A DNA stretch of 64,000 nt, from NCBI GenBank assembly GCA_026692865.1, contig JAPLNI010000028.1, positions 1-64,000 of the forward strand, in the 5' to 3' direction. This document shows, piece by piece, positions 37,018 to 45,506 of this stretch. This stretch comes from Planctomycetota bacterium. GTDB lineage: Bacteria; Planctomycetota; Planctomycetia; Pirellulales; Pirellulaceae. The number at the start of each line of letters is the position of its first letter. Within the stretch, counting starts at the first letter, position 1. The position numbers and the translations under genes were made by a program. Under the pieces are notes generated by a model. The model ran no database searches, was not told the origin of the DNA, and worked only from the letters and a program-made list of their open reading frames with translations.

Positions 37018-38525
37018 GTTTAATCTGGATTATTGATGACGAGCCAGTGATCTGTTCTTCGTTGAGCCGCGCGTTCCAACGGGCTGGGTACGATAGCCGC
37101 GTTTTCTCTTCTGCAGAGCCAGTGATGAAGCTGATAGCCGGGAAAAAAACTTCGGCGCAACCATTTGTTCCGCTTCCAGATGTGATTGTCCTAGATGTCC
37201 GACTACCAGGGATGGATGGTTTGTCTGCGATAGTCGAGTTTCAAAAGTCGCTTAAGTCTGTTCCGGTTATCGTAATGACTGCTTTTGGGGATCTCAAGAC
37301 GGCGGTCAAAGCAATCGAAGCACAAGTCTTCGAGTATATGACGAAGCCGTTCGATCTTGACGAAATGCTTACTGCGGTCCGCCGAGCAATCGATAGTCGC
37401 CGAAATTCCAAGATCGTTGGTTCGCACGTTCCTGACAGTTTGGATTCCAGTGATAGTCCGCTGCTCGGAAAATCAACAGCTATGCAAACTGTTTTCAAAC
37501 GAATTGCGATGGCTGCGGCCAGTGATTGTCCTGTATTGATTTGTGGTGAGAGCGGGACAGGTAAAGAATTGGTCGCGAGAGCGATTCACACTCATAGCTT
37601 CAACGCCAAGGAACCGTATCTCGCCATTGCACCCGTTTCATTGAACGCATCTCTTATCGAAAGCGAACTCTTTGGGCATGAACGGGGTGCATTTACTGGG
37701 GCTGACCATGCCAAGGTCGGTGCGTTTGAGCTTGCGGGGAAAGGGACAATTTTGCTCGATGAGATTGGCGATCTTCCACTTGGTCAGCAGGTTAAACTAC
37801 TCCGTGTTTTGGAGCAGCGTGAGTTTATCCCAGTAGGTAGTAACAAGCCGCGACCACTACAAGCTCGCGTCTTTGCAGCAACCCATTGCAATCTACGAAA
37901 GATGGTCAGCGAGGGCAGGTTTCGCGAAGATCTGTATTTCCGGCTTGCTGTTTTTACTATCGAAGTGCCGTCGTTGCGGCAACGTGTAGAGGACATTATC
38001 CCGCTCGCGATTCACTTCCTACTTCGTCATAACTATTCGGCAGAAAAAGAATGCTTAGACGAATCAACGTCTCTATTGTTATTATCGCATTCATGGAGCG
38101 GGAATGTTCGGGAGCTTCGAAATGCGATGGACCATGCAGCGATTTTGGCACGTGGTAAACGCATCTACCCCGAACATCTTCCGCAGTTACATACCGAACG
38201 ATCGAAAGGAGATGGATCGACTACATCCGGAGCAAACCCCTCAAGTATTCCGTCGGAGCTTGATCGATTGATTCGCTTATGGCTTCAGGATCACAGTCCT
38301 TCTTTAACGACTACCGAGTCCGCACTCTCTGCCTCGACGAGTGATCCACAAGTTGAAGACGTTGGTACTATTTACGATTCCTTTCTTGACGTGGTTGAAC
38401 CGTCGCTGATACGCGCTCTCCTGGAAACAGCACAGGGGAATCGCGCTGCGGTCGCTAACGCTCTGGGGTTACATCGCAGCACGCTTCGCCAAAAAATGCG
38501 GCGGCACAAAATTGATGGAGTTTGA
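37014..38525 (+). CDS. NtrC-family sigma-54-dependent response regulator
   Basis: 503 residues in three parts. The receiver has D61 as phospho-acceptor (VIVLDVRLPGMDG) and K111. The AAA+ domain has Walker A GESGTGKE at 178-185, the sigma-54 contact loop GAFTGA at 225-230, and Walker B LLDEIG at 248-252. The C-terminal part ends in a Fis-type helix-turn-helix (GNRAAVANALGLHRSTLRQKM). The GAFTGA loop is intact, so it should activate sigma-54 promoters; none was identified here. It is coupled by a 4-base overlap to the kinase gene. Confidence 0.95.
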   Translation: MSLIWIIDDEPVICSSLSRAFQRAGYDSRVFSSAEPVMKLIAGKKTSAQPFVPLPDVIVLDVRLPGMDGLSAIVEFQKSLKSVPVIVMTAFGDLKTAVKAIEAQVFEYMTKPFDLDEMLTAVRRAIDSRRNSKIVGSHVPDSLDSSDSPLLGKSTAMQTVFKRIAMAAASDCPVLICGESGTGKELVARAIHTHSFNAKEPYLAIAPVSLNASLIESELFGHERGAFTGADHAKVGAFELAGKGTILLDEIGDLPLGQQVKLLRVLEQREFIPVGSNKPRPLQARVFAATHCNLRKMVSEGRFREDLYFRLAVFTIEVPSLRQRVEDIIPLAIHFLLRHNYSAEKECLDESTSLLLLSHSWSGNVRELRNAMDHAAILARGKRIYPEHLPQLHTERSKGDGSTTSGANPSSIPSELDRLIRLWLQDHSPSLTTTESALSASTSDPQVEDVGTIYDSFLDVVEPSLIRALLETAQGNRAAVANALGLHRSTLRQKMRRHKIDGV

Positions 38526-38590
38526 GGATCAATAGGGTCTCTGTGAACTCAACGACGATTGATCTCGCGCGATTTTTCTTTGGTGTAATA

Positions 38591-38630
38591 TCGCTCGCCC
38601 TAAAGCTGTGACAAGTCACAGCACTCCAAA
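38591..38630 (-). repeat. Truncated MITE-like repeat
   Basis: Read on the minus strand: TTTTGGAGTGCTGTGACTTG, then GTCACAGC and GGGCGAGC, equal to about the first 40 bases of copy A. It abuts the full copy at 38632. GCTGTGAC/GTCACAGC also form a hairpin. Confidence 0.65.
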
Positions 38631-38631
38631 A

Positions 38632-38787
38632 TTTGGAGTGCTCCGGCTCGGCGGAGCTTTAAGACTTATCTATCGGTTGTCGATCTGAAAAGTCTTTGCT
38701 AACCAAACGATTCGGTTGTCACGTGAGGCTCTTCCTTTTCAACAAGTCGCTTGCCCGAAAGCCGTGACGAGTCACGGCACTCCAAAG
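38632..38787 (-). repeat. MITE-like repeat, copy C (156 bp), reverse
   Basis: Read on the minus strand it starts CTTTGGAGTGCCGTGAC and ends CTCCGCCGAGCCGGAGCACT-CCAAA, and shares ATAAGTCTTAAAGCTCCGCC with copy B. Ends are inverted repeats as in copies A and B; the middle has diverged more. Confidence 0.7.
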
Positions 38788-38833
38788 GACAGCTTTCCGA
38801 CTTCAAACGATAACTTGAACGACTAGTATGTCT

Positions 38834-41800
38834 TTATCGAAAATCTCGTGAGTCGACATCGAAGCCGCTGATCTCTTGACTGAGGTCTTCGATTCTGCCC
38901 GCTACAACGTGCATGACGTTTTGGCGGCTTTCTAGTACGCCATGTACTAACCACGCATTCGATTGTTTGCACACCAAATAGAACTGTTTCCAGATCGTTG
39001 GCTTGACTATTAAATTGATAGAACCCGTCTCGTCTTCAAGCGTCACAAAGGTGATACCCTTGGCTGTTCCGGGGCGTTGTCGCAATACAATCAAGCCAGC
39101 GACACGAATGAATTTTCCGCTTGCGATCGATGCAAGCTTGTTCGCTGGGGTGACTCGTAATCGATTAAGTTTTTCACGACAAAAGCCGATTGGATGCCCA
39201 CGAAGTGATAGTCCTGTTGTCGAATAATCGGAGTAGACTTCTTCGATATCGGTCATGGGGCGAAGCGACTCGGGTACGAGATCATCGTCATTGGTTGAAG
39301 ATTGCTCGAATAGTGGTAGCTCCTTACCAGATCGTTCCAGTCCAAGCGACTGCCAGTACGCGGCTCGCCGATTTCCGGAGATCGAATCAATTGCACCACT
39401 GGCTGCAAGCAAAGCGATGACGTTACTGCCAGCACGCGTTCGAATTGATAGATCGTTGGTGTCGCGATACGGGCCAGCGATCTTACGTTGCTGGACAATC
39501 GTGCGAGCGATACTTTCGGAAAGCCCCGAGATCATCCTCAGTCCGAGCCGGACATTGTGCGGAATGTTTTGACTACCCGCGTTTGTTTCTTCTTCTAGAG
39601 TACAGTCCCAATCGCTTTGATTGACATCCGCTGGCAAGCATTGCACGTGATGATTCTTTGCACATTGGACTAACTGCGATGGTGAGTAGAACCCAAGCGG
39701 CTGGCTATTGAGCATCGCGGCACAGAAGACTTGGGGATAGTGATGTTTAAGCCAACATGAAACATAAACCAATAATGCAAAGCTCGCTGCATGAGACTCG
39801 GGGAAGCCGTACTCACCGAAACCTCGTAGTTGTGTAAATACATTCTCCGCAAAGTGGTCCGGCAGTCCGCGTTTTCGCATCCCGGTCATGAGCTTCTGCT
39901 TGAATTGATCGATTACTCCTGGGCGCCTCCAAGCAGCCATGGCTCGCCGGAGTTGATCTGCTTCACCGGGAGTAAAGCCCGCCGCTACGACAGCCAATCG
40001 CATGGCCTGCTCTTGAAAGATTGGTACTCCGAGCGTCTTGGAGAGGACTTGGCCGATCTCGGGAGTAGGATATTCCAGCTGGATTCCAGTGGCGCGTGCC
40101 GCGAGATACGGATGGACCATCTGACCTTGAATGGGGCCGGGACGCACGATTGCGACTTCGATAACAAGGTCATAAAAACAGCGGGGCTTCAGTCTTGGAA
40201 GCATGCTCATTTGGGCTCGGCTTTCAATCTGAAAAACGCCCAAGGTATCAGCCTTGCAAATCATATCGTAGACGGATTGATCTCCCTGCGGAACATTCGC
40301 CAATGTAAGCGATCTCGCATAATGGTTTTCAATCAAGTCAAAGCTTTTATGAATGGCTGTTAGCATTCCCAGCGCTAAGCAATCGACCTTCAAGATACCG
40401 AGAGCATCGAGATCGTCTTTATCCCATTGAATAACCGTGCGGCCTTCCATCGATGCATTTTCAATGGGACATAGCTCGCACAATAGTCCTCGCGTCATGA
40501 CCATACCGCCTGTGTGCTGCGAGAGATGCCTTGGGAAACCGATCAAACTTTCGACAAGATACAGAAAGCGTTTTCCGACGTCGGACATCGGATCGATACC
40601 GGCTTGCAAGCATCGTTCAGAGAGCGATTCACTACCACCACGGCCTTCCAAAATCTTCGATAAAGCATCGATGCGATCAAGCGAAATTCCAAGTGCTTTT
40701 CCCGTATCGCGAACTGCCGATCGGATGCGATAGGTGATCACTGCTGCAGTCATCCCGGCGCGTTGCCGCCCATACTTTTCATAGATATACTGCAATACCT
40801 CTTCACGACGTTCGTGCTCGAAGTCGACATCGATGTCGGGGGCTTCGTCACGTTCGCGGCTAATGAATCGTTCAAAAAGCAGATCCATCTCGTTCGGGTC
40901 AACGCTGGTGACGCCCAAGCAAAAGCAGACGGTGCTGTTGGCTGCTGATCCGCGACCTTGACAGAGAATGCCTCGTGAACGAGCGAAACGGACCAAGTCC
41001 CAAACGGTTAAAAAGTACGCTTCATACTTCAAGTCACCGATCAATTCAATCTCATGCTTTAGCAGATCGACAATCCTATCCGGGACGCCGCTGGGATATC
41101 TTGCGAGTGCTCCATTCCATGTCAATCGCTTCAAGTATTCAAGAGGTGTCTTTCCGTTCGGAGTGGATTCAATCGGATATTCGTACTTCAATTGATCCAA
41201 TGAGAATTGGCAGCGACTTGCAATCTCCATCGTCTTTGCAATTGCATCGGGATGTTCATGATAAAGATTTGCAAGGATCGATCGGCTTCGTAGTGCATGT
41301 TGAGCGTTGGTTGGACGCATCGCAACAATTTCATCAACAGTCGACGTGTGTTTGATCGCTGTCAGTAGATCATGCAATAGCATTCGTTCTGGCGCGTGGT
41401 AGAGAACATCACCTGCAGCAACCAACGGAACTCGAGATGCTTGAGCGAGTCGAGCTTGTCTGGCAAGTTTCAATTGATCATCTACCCCAAGATGAAGGTG
41501 CGAAAGTAGATAAGATCTATCGCCAAAGGCTTCGCGAAACGCATTAAGCCAACGAATCCAAATAGAATCATCTGACGAATCAAATCTGGCGGGTGGAAGA
41601 GAATTTAAACTCTGTCGATCACTCGCCGAATCGTTTATTTCGACATCCGTTGGATCGAGCCCGTCTTGAGGCTGTTTCAAAATCATGCCTGCGATCAAAC
41701 CTTCGCCGTGCTGAAGAATGTCCGACCAGTAGATTTCGCATTCGCCTTTTTCTCGTCGAGATCGACCAAGCGTGATGAGTTGGCATAAGCGACCGTAAGC

Positions 41801-42049
41801 AGGTCGATCAGTTGGCCACACAACCATTGGCGGTCCATCTTCCGGAATGATTTCAGCTCCGACGATGTATTGGATATCGACTTCTTTGGCAACCGTGTAA
41901 CCGCGCACAACTCCCGACAGCGAGTTTTTGTCGGTGATCGCTAGTCCGCGATAACCGAGAGATGCTGCTTGTTCGACCAGTTCTTCCGCATGCGAAGCGC
42001 CTTCAAGAAACGTAAAGTTCGACTTGCAGTGGAGCTCGACATACTCCAT
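38834..42049 (-). CDS. dnaE2: Error-prone DNA polymerase III alpha (DnaE2)
   Basis: A longer frame opens at 42061, but the ATG at 42049 matches the family start (MEYVELHCKSNFTFLEGASH) and overlaps the previous stop as TGATG. About 1071 residues. An N-terminal PHP domain comes first, then the catalytic region RERDEAPDIDVDFEHERRE near residue 400 with the three acidic residues, an HhH/beta-clamp region, and a C-terminal OB-fold near residue 960-1010 (IRVAGLIVLRQRPGTAKG). Length and the order of segments distinguish DnaE2 from DnaE1 (about 1160). Normally SOS-induced with imuA/imuB; neither is nearby. Confidence 0.93.
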   Translation of the reverse strand: MEYVELHCKSNFTFLEGASHAEELVEQAASLGYRGLAITDKNSLSGVVRGYTVAKEVDIQYIVGAEIIPEDGPPMVVWPTDRPAYGRLCQLITLGRSRREKGECEIYWSDILQHGEGLIAGMILKQPQDGLDPTDVEINDSASDRQSLNSLPPARFDSSDDSIWIRWLNAFREAFGDRSYLLSHLHLGVDDQLKLARQARLAQASRVPLVAAGDVLYHAPERMLLHDLLTAIKHTSTVDEIVAMRPTNAQHALRSRSILANLYHEHPDAIAKTMEIASRCQFSLDQLKYEYPIESTPNGKTPLEYLKRLTWNGALARYPSGVPDRIVDLLKHEIELIGDLKYEAYFLTVWDLVRFARSRGILCQGRGSAANSTVCFCLGVTSVDPNEMDLLFERFISRERDEAPDIDVDFEHERREEVLQYIYEKYGRQRAGMTAAVITYRIRSAVRDTGKALGISLDRIDALSKILEGRGGSESLSERCLQAGIDPMSDVGKRFLYLVESLIGFPRHLSQHTGGMVMTRGLLCELCPIENASMEGRTVIQWDKDDLDALGILKVDCLALGMLTAIHKSFDLIENHYARSLTLANVPQGDQSVYDMICKADTLGVFQIESRAQMSMLPRLKPRCFYDLVIEVAIVRPGPIQGQMVHPYLAARATGIQLEYPTPEIGQVLSKTLGVPIFQEQAMRLAVVAAGFTPGEADQLRRAMAAWRRPGVIDQFKQKLMTGMRKRGLPDHFAENVFTQLRGFGEYGFPESHAASFALLVYVSCWLKHHYPQVFCAAMLNSQPLGFYSPSQLVQCAKNHHVQCLPADVNQSDWDCTLEEETNAGSQNIPHNVRLGLRMISGLSESIARTIVQQRKIAGPYRDTNDLSIRTRAGSNVIALLAASGAIDSISGNRRAAYWQSLGLERSGKELPLFEQSSTNDDDLVPESLRPMTDIEEVYSDYSTTGLSLRGHPIGFCREKLNRLRVTPANKLASIASGKFIRVAGLIVLRQRPGTAKGITFVTLEDETGSINLIVKPTIWKQFYLVCKQSNAWLVHGVLESRQNVMHVVAGRIEDLSQEISGFDVDSRDFR

Positions 42050-42573
42050 CAGACATACCACTCAATATGGCGACGAGACTTGCGATCGAGCGTTCGCGTA
42101 TCATCGACTCGATAGCGTCCTCCGTTGGAGTCAACGATCATGACTTCGAAAGGACTGAGCCGGCGAATGTCGTCTTCGCTTTTCAACACAAACTTGGTCT
42201 CACCGTGATTTGTTAGGACATGCCATTCGCACGGTTCTGTATTACCCGAAACAAATAAAACCCGTTGAATGCGAGGAACAAAATCTCGTAAGGCAAGCTC
42301 CTCGCGAAGCAATTGCTGCAGTTCGATCGGATAGTCGGCTGGGTTCTCGATGCATGCTACCTCTCGACCATCGGAAGCGGTTATTGAAATCCAACGACCG
42401 GGTTCGCTAATTGGAAAAAGAGGCGTCAAAGTAATATTCGAAATGGGCGTTTCGTCTGAGCTTACGAAAACCAAGCGCCCCCAATGATCTCGAGTGAGGC
42501 TGATGGGAGGGGGTGCTACTTTCGGAGTGGCTTTCTGTGTGGCATTCGAAGTGGCATTCATGGTTTCATTCAT
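42049..42573 (-). CDS. DUF1854 protein, cyanophycin-associated type
   Basis: 174 residues; start codon choice is uncertain because ATG codons repeat within the first few residues (MNETMNATSN...). The body is a compact beta-rich domain: LTRDHWGRLVFVS, WISITASDGREVACIEN, WHVLTNHGETKFVLKSEDDIRRL and VMIVDSNGGRYRVDD. I recognise this as the DUF1854 family, which is known in other bacteria to occur beside a dedicated ABC transporter and cyanophycin genes. The start overlaps the ABC transporter stop by four bases (ATGA) and its stop overlaps the dnaE2 start. Confidence 0.8.
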   Translation of the reverse strand: MNETMNATSNATQKATPKVAPPPISLTRDHWGRLVFVSSDETPISNITLTPLFPISEPGRWISITASDGREVACIENPADYPIELQQLLREELALRDFVPRIQRVLFVSGNTEPCEWHVLTNHGETKFVLKSEDDIRRLSPFEVMIVDSNGGRYRVDDTRTLDRKSRRHIEWYV

Positions 42574-45059
42574 GGTGAGATTGCCTCCGAGTTAACCGAT
42601 GAGTCCTGCTGCATTTGTTGCTGGGCTTGATGGAGCCGTGCGTACGTACCGTCCAAGCCTAACAGTTCATCATGCTTTCCAATCTCAGTGATTCGACCCT
42701 TTTCCATAACCACGATTCTGTCTGCTTTTCGAAGGGTACTCAATCGGTGAGCGATCGCGATCGTGGTTCGGCCTTGGACTAGGAAGTCGAGTGCTTGTTG
42801 AATTTCGCGTTCTGTTTCGGTATCCACTGCGGAGGTCGCTTCGTCCAAAATCAAAATGCGAGGGTCGGTTAAAAGCGCTCGCGCGATCGAGATCCGCTGT
42901 CGTTCACCACCCGAAAGCGATTGGCCGCGTTCGCCTACAAGGGAATCATAGCCGTCTGCCAATCGCAAGATAAAGTCGTGCGCTTTTGCAGCCCTTGCAG
43001 CCTCGACAATTTCTGCACGCGAAGCATTTGGGCGACCGTAAGCAATATTGTCAGCAATAGATCCGAAGAACAGATAGGGTTCTTGAAGAACTATGCCAAT
43101 GTTCGATCGATAGTCAGAGATCGGGTAAGACCGGATGTCATGACCGTCGACCGAGATAGTTCCGCTTGCACAATCGTAGAAGCGACAGATCAAATTGACG
43201 AAAGTACTCTTACCTGCACCGCTTGGGCCGACCAAGCCAATCATCTCGCCCGGTTTGATCGACAGGTTGACGTCGCTAATGACTTGCCGCGTTCCGTAAC
43301 GGAAGCAAACGTTACCCACTTCGATTGCTCCTTCAACGCGGCCATTCGTCTTCACGCCAACAGGGATCGGTTTGGTGGCTTCAGCAACGCTGGGTACACG
43401 ATCGAGAATCTCAAAGATTCGGTGAGTCGAAGCCGCCGCCCGTTGTGCCTGAGCCAGCATGCGACTCATGGAATCCAGTCGTGTATAAAGTCGGCCGATA
43501 TAGGCCACAAACGCAGCCAAGACACCCACAGTCATATCACCATTTGCTACGCGATAGGCTCCAAATGCCCAGATGATTAACAGACCAATGTCTGTCAGAA
43601 AGGTGATGATGGGAGCAAAGGCCGACCAGAGCCAATTGACACGTGTATTTGCATCGTAGACGTTTTGGTTACGTGTCGCGAATCGGTCAATCTCGCGACG
43701 TTCCTGAGCAAAAGCTTTCACAACACGAATCCCCGGAATCGTGTCGGCTAAGACGTTTACCATTTCCGCCCAAGCGGCACTTCCTCGAGCGAACCCCTGT
43801 CGAAGTTGCGTTCGAACGTATTGAACTAACCAAGCTATCAGCGGGAATGGTATCAGCGTTACCGCGGCCATCATCGGGTCGATACTGAAGAGTATCGAAG
43901 CGGTGAGCACGATCATGATGAGATCGGTAACAAAGTCGAGCAATTGGAGCGAAAGGAAGTCGCAGATGCGTTCGGTATCGTTGCTCACTCTAGCGATCAA
44001 ATCGCCCGTTCGACGACCACCAAAAAATTCGAGTGACAGACTTTGAAGATGTTCGTATGTCTTGTTGCGAAGATCGGCTGAGATTTTTTCGCTCACGATA
44101 GACAGCACGTAGTTCTTGACCCAAGTGAACATCCATGCGACGACAGCTGAGCCGAACAGCCCGGCGATGTACCACGGGACGAGTTCAAAATTCTTCTGTG
44201 GGACCAAAATCTTATCGATCAATGGGATCGTTAAGTAGGGAGGAAGCAAACCCACGGCGGTGCTTGCGAGCGTCATCGCAAATCCGAATAGAATGATTCC
44301 CATTCGAGCCTTTGCGAACCGCACCAATCGCCACAGCGAACGTGTCGTGTCTGGGGCTGCCTCGGGGGCGCAATCTCGACAGGTCGACTCGCCTGGTTGC
44401 ATTGTCCCGCCACAAGAAGGACAGATGGAAGCCTCTGGTTCTGCAAGGACCGTGACATTGCTTTCGGGTTTACCGAACAATAGGCGACTGTTATTCTCGA
44501 TCGACTGTTGCAATTTCAGAGCGCGAAACTTCTCGATGAAGAGTCTAGCAGTCGTGAAACGGCCTGCAGAAAATCGTAAAACGTGGAGTCGGGATGTGGA
44601 GCCGATTAACTCGATAGTGCCAAGTCCGATTCGATCGACAAACGCCAGGTCAACAACCTCCTGAATATTCCATGCCTGTGTGACGAAGGTTTCGAAGGAG
44701 CTTCGGCTTTGTAAATTCGCAGCTTGACTTCCAAAGGTTGGATTCCCGCTTGACGTTCCGGCTAAATCGCGTGGTGCGACGACCAAGATGCGTCGGCTGG
44801 TCAAAACTGCGTAGCTAGAAACGTAACGGAGTCGCAGCGATAGGTCGGGCTCAAAAACAAAAATCAGCAGCTCTTCCGGTTCCAGCGTGGAGCGAATCTT
44901 GTTTTGTACTTCTTTCGGCAGCTTTGCAAAAAGCTCCAGTTCTAAAGTCGGTCGCGTTCCTTCCCCGCGGGTGCCGACAGATCGATTATTCGCTGGCGCA
45001 AAATCCGCCGGCGGATTCGTTTCCGAAGTAGGCTTCGATGCAGAGTTTGCGGAGGACAA
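42570..45059 (-). CDS. ABC transporter, fused permease-ATPase, with N-terminal extra domain
   Basis: 829 residues, longer than a usual half-size exporter (about 600). Residues 40-200 form an extra soluble domain (LYVSSYAVLTSRRILVVAPRD-like, PH-like in feel) and a four-cysteine cluster follows (CPSC at 213-216, CRDC at 227-230) that may bind zinc. A six-helix exporter domain comes next, then the ATPase with Walker A GPSGAGKST near 612-620, signature LSGGERQR near 716, and Walker B ILILDEATS. The family is the one described as cyanophycin metabolism-associated ABC transporter. It lies divergent to cphA. Substrate unknown. Confidence 0.88.
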   Translation of the reverse strand: MSSANSASKPTSETNPPADFAPANNRSVGTRGEGTRPTLELELFAKLPKEVQNKIRSTLEPEELLIFVFEPDLSLRLRYVSSYAVLTSRRILVVAPRDLAGTSSGNPTFGSQAANLQSRSSFETFVTQAWNIQEVVDLAFVDRIGLGTIELIGSTSRLHVLRFSAGRFTTARLFIEKFRALKLQQSIENNSRLLFGKPESNVTVLAEPEASICPSCGGTMQPGESTCRDCAPEAAPDTTRSLWRLVRFAKARMGIILFGFAMTLASTAVGLLPPYLTIPLIDKILVPQKNFELVPWYIAGLFGSAVVAWMFTWVKNYVLSIVSEKISADLRNKTYEHLQSLSLEFFGGRRTGDLIARVSNDTERICDFLSLQLLDFVTDLIMIVLTASILFSIDPMMAAVTLIPFPLIAWLVQYVRTQLRQGFARGSAAWAEMVNVLADTIPGIRVVKAFAQERREIDRFATRNQNVYDANTRVNWLWSAFAPIITFLTDIGLLIIWAFGAYRVANGDMTVGVLAAFVAYIGRLYTRLDSMSRMLAQAQRAAASTHRIFEILDRVPSVAEATKPIPVGVKTNGRVEGAIEVGNVCFRYGTRQVISDVNLSIKPGEMIGLVGPSGAGKSTFVNLICRFYDCASGTISVDGHDIRSYPISDYRSNIGIVLQEPYLFFGSIADNIAYGRPNASRAEIVEAARAAKAHDFILRLADGYDSLVGERGQSLSGGERQRISIARALLTDPRILILDEATSAVDTETEREIQQALDFLVQGRTTIAIAHRLSTLRKADRIVVMEKGRITEIGKHDELLGLDGTYARLHQAQQQMQQDSSVNSEAISP

Positions 45060-45506
45060 TTATGGGGGAGCCCTGAAACGATGGACAAGCAGAAGAGAAA
45101 AGAATCTTCAAAGGGTGGACCATTGAAAATGGCTAGCCGGAACGTAGTTGCGACCGCTTACTCCGGTTGTACCAAACACGGCAGGTACGCCCTAGTGCCA
45201 TTCAATCAAACTGCTTTCGAAATGTCGTCAAAAAATGCATCAAAGGTGCGATTTTGACGACAAAGAAAGGAAAACGCGAAGCGATCGAAGAATTGGTTTG
45301 AATGTCTGGCGAAATTTTCAAAAGCTTTCAATTCCACGCTTTCCTAGCGGCACGGGCGGATTAAACTCTTCTTTGTTAGCTTACGGCCTAGAAATTGCAC
45401 TAAAATCAGGTTGGTGTTCGGGATCCTGCCTCTCCGCAAAGGACGAACACCAAAATCCTTTCTCACGTTGCATTTGGATTGGCAACAAAATTTACTCGAG
45501 GAACAC
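45060..45506. other. Divergent region between ABC transporter and cphA
   Basis: A 447-bp gap carrying promoters for both transcription units. It contains the stem-loop at 45411-45453. No coding region is convincing; the 45235 and 45344 frames are shadows or random. Confidence 0.5.
45411..45453 (+). promoter_or_regulatory. Stem-loop in the cphA leader
   Basis: TTGGTGTTCG (45411-45420) pairs exactly with CGAACACCAA (45444-45453) across a 23-base loop containing CTCTCCGCAAAGGA, a possible small inner stem. It ends 54 bp before the start codon. It may regulate cphA, or be a terminator of upstream transcription, as AATCCTTTCT follows. Confidence 0.45.

Larger units (their letters stand above)
38526..38833. 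other. Convergent gap filled by repeats
   Basis: The 308-bp gap between the NtrC-type gene and dnaE2 contains a full reverse copy of the MITE-like repeat and a truncated copy. No coding region was found. Confidence 0.6.

Noticed and set aside
38834-42049. Complete imuA-imuB-dnaE2 mutagenesis cassette
   Set aside because: No ImuA or ImuB-like protein is adjacent; the upstream coupled genes are DUF1854 and an ABC transporter.
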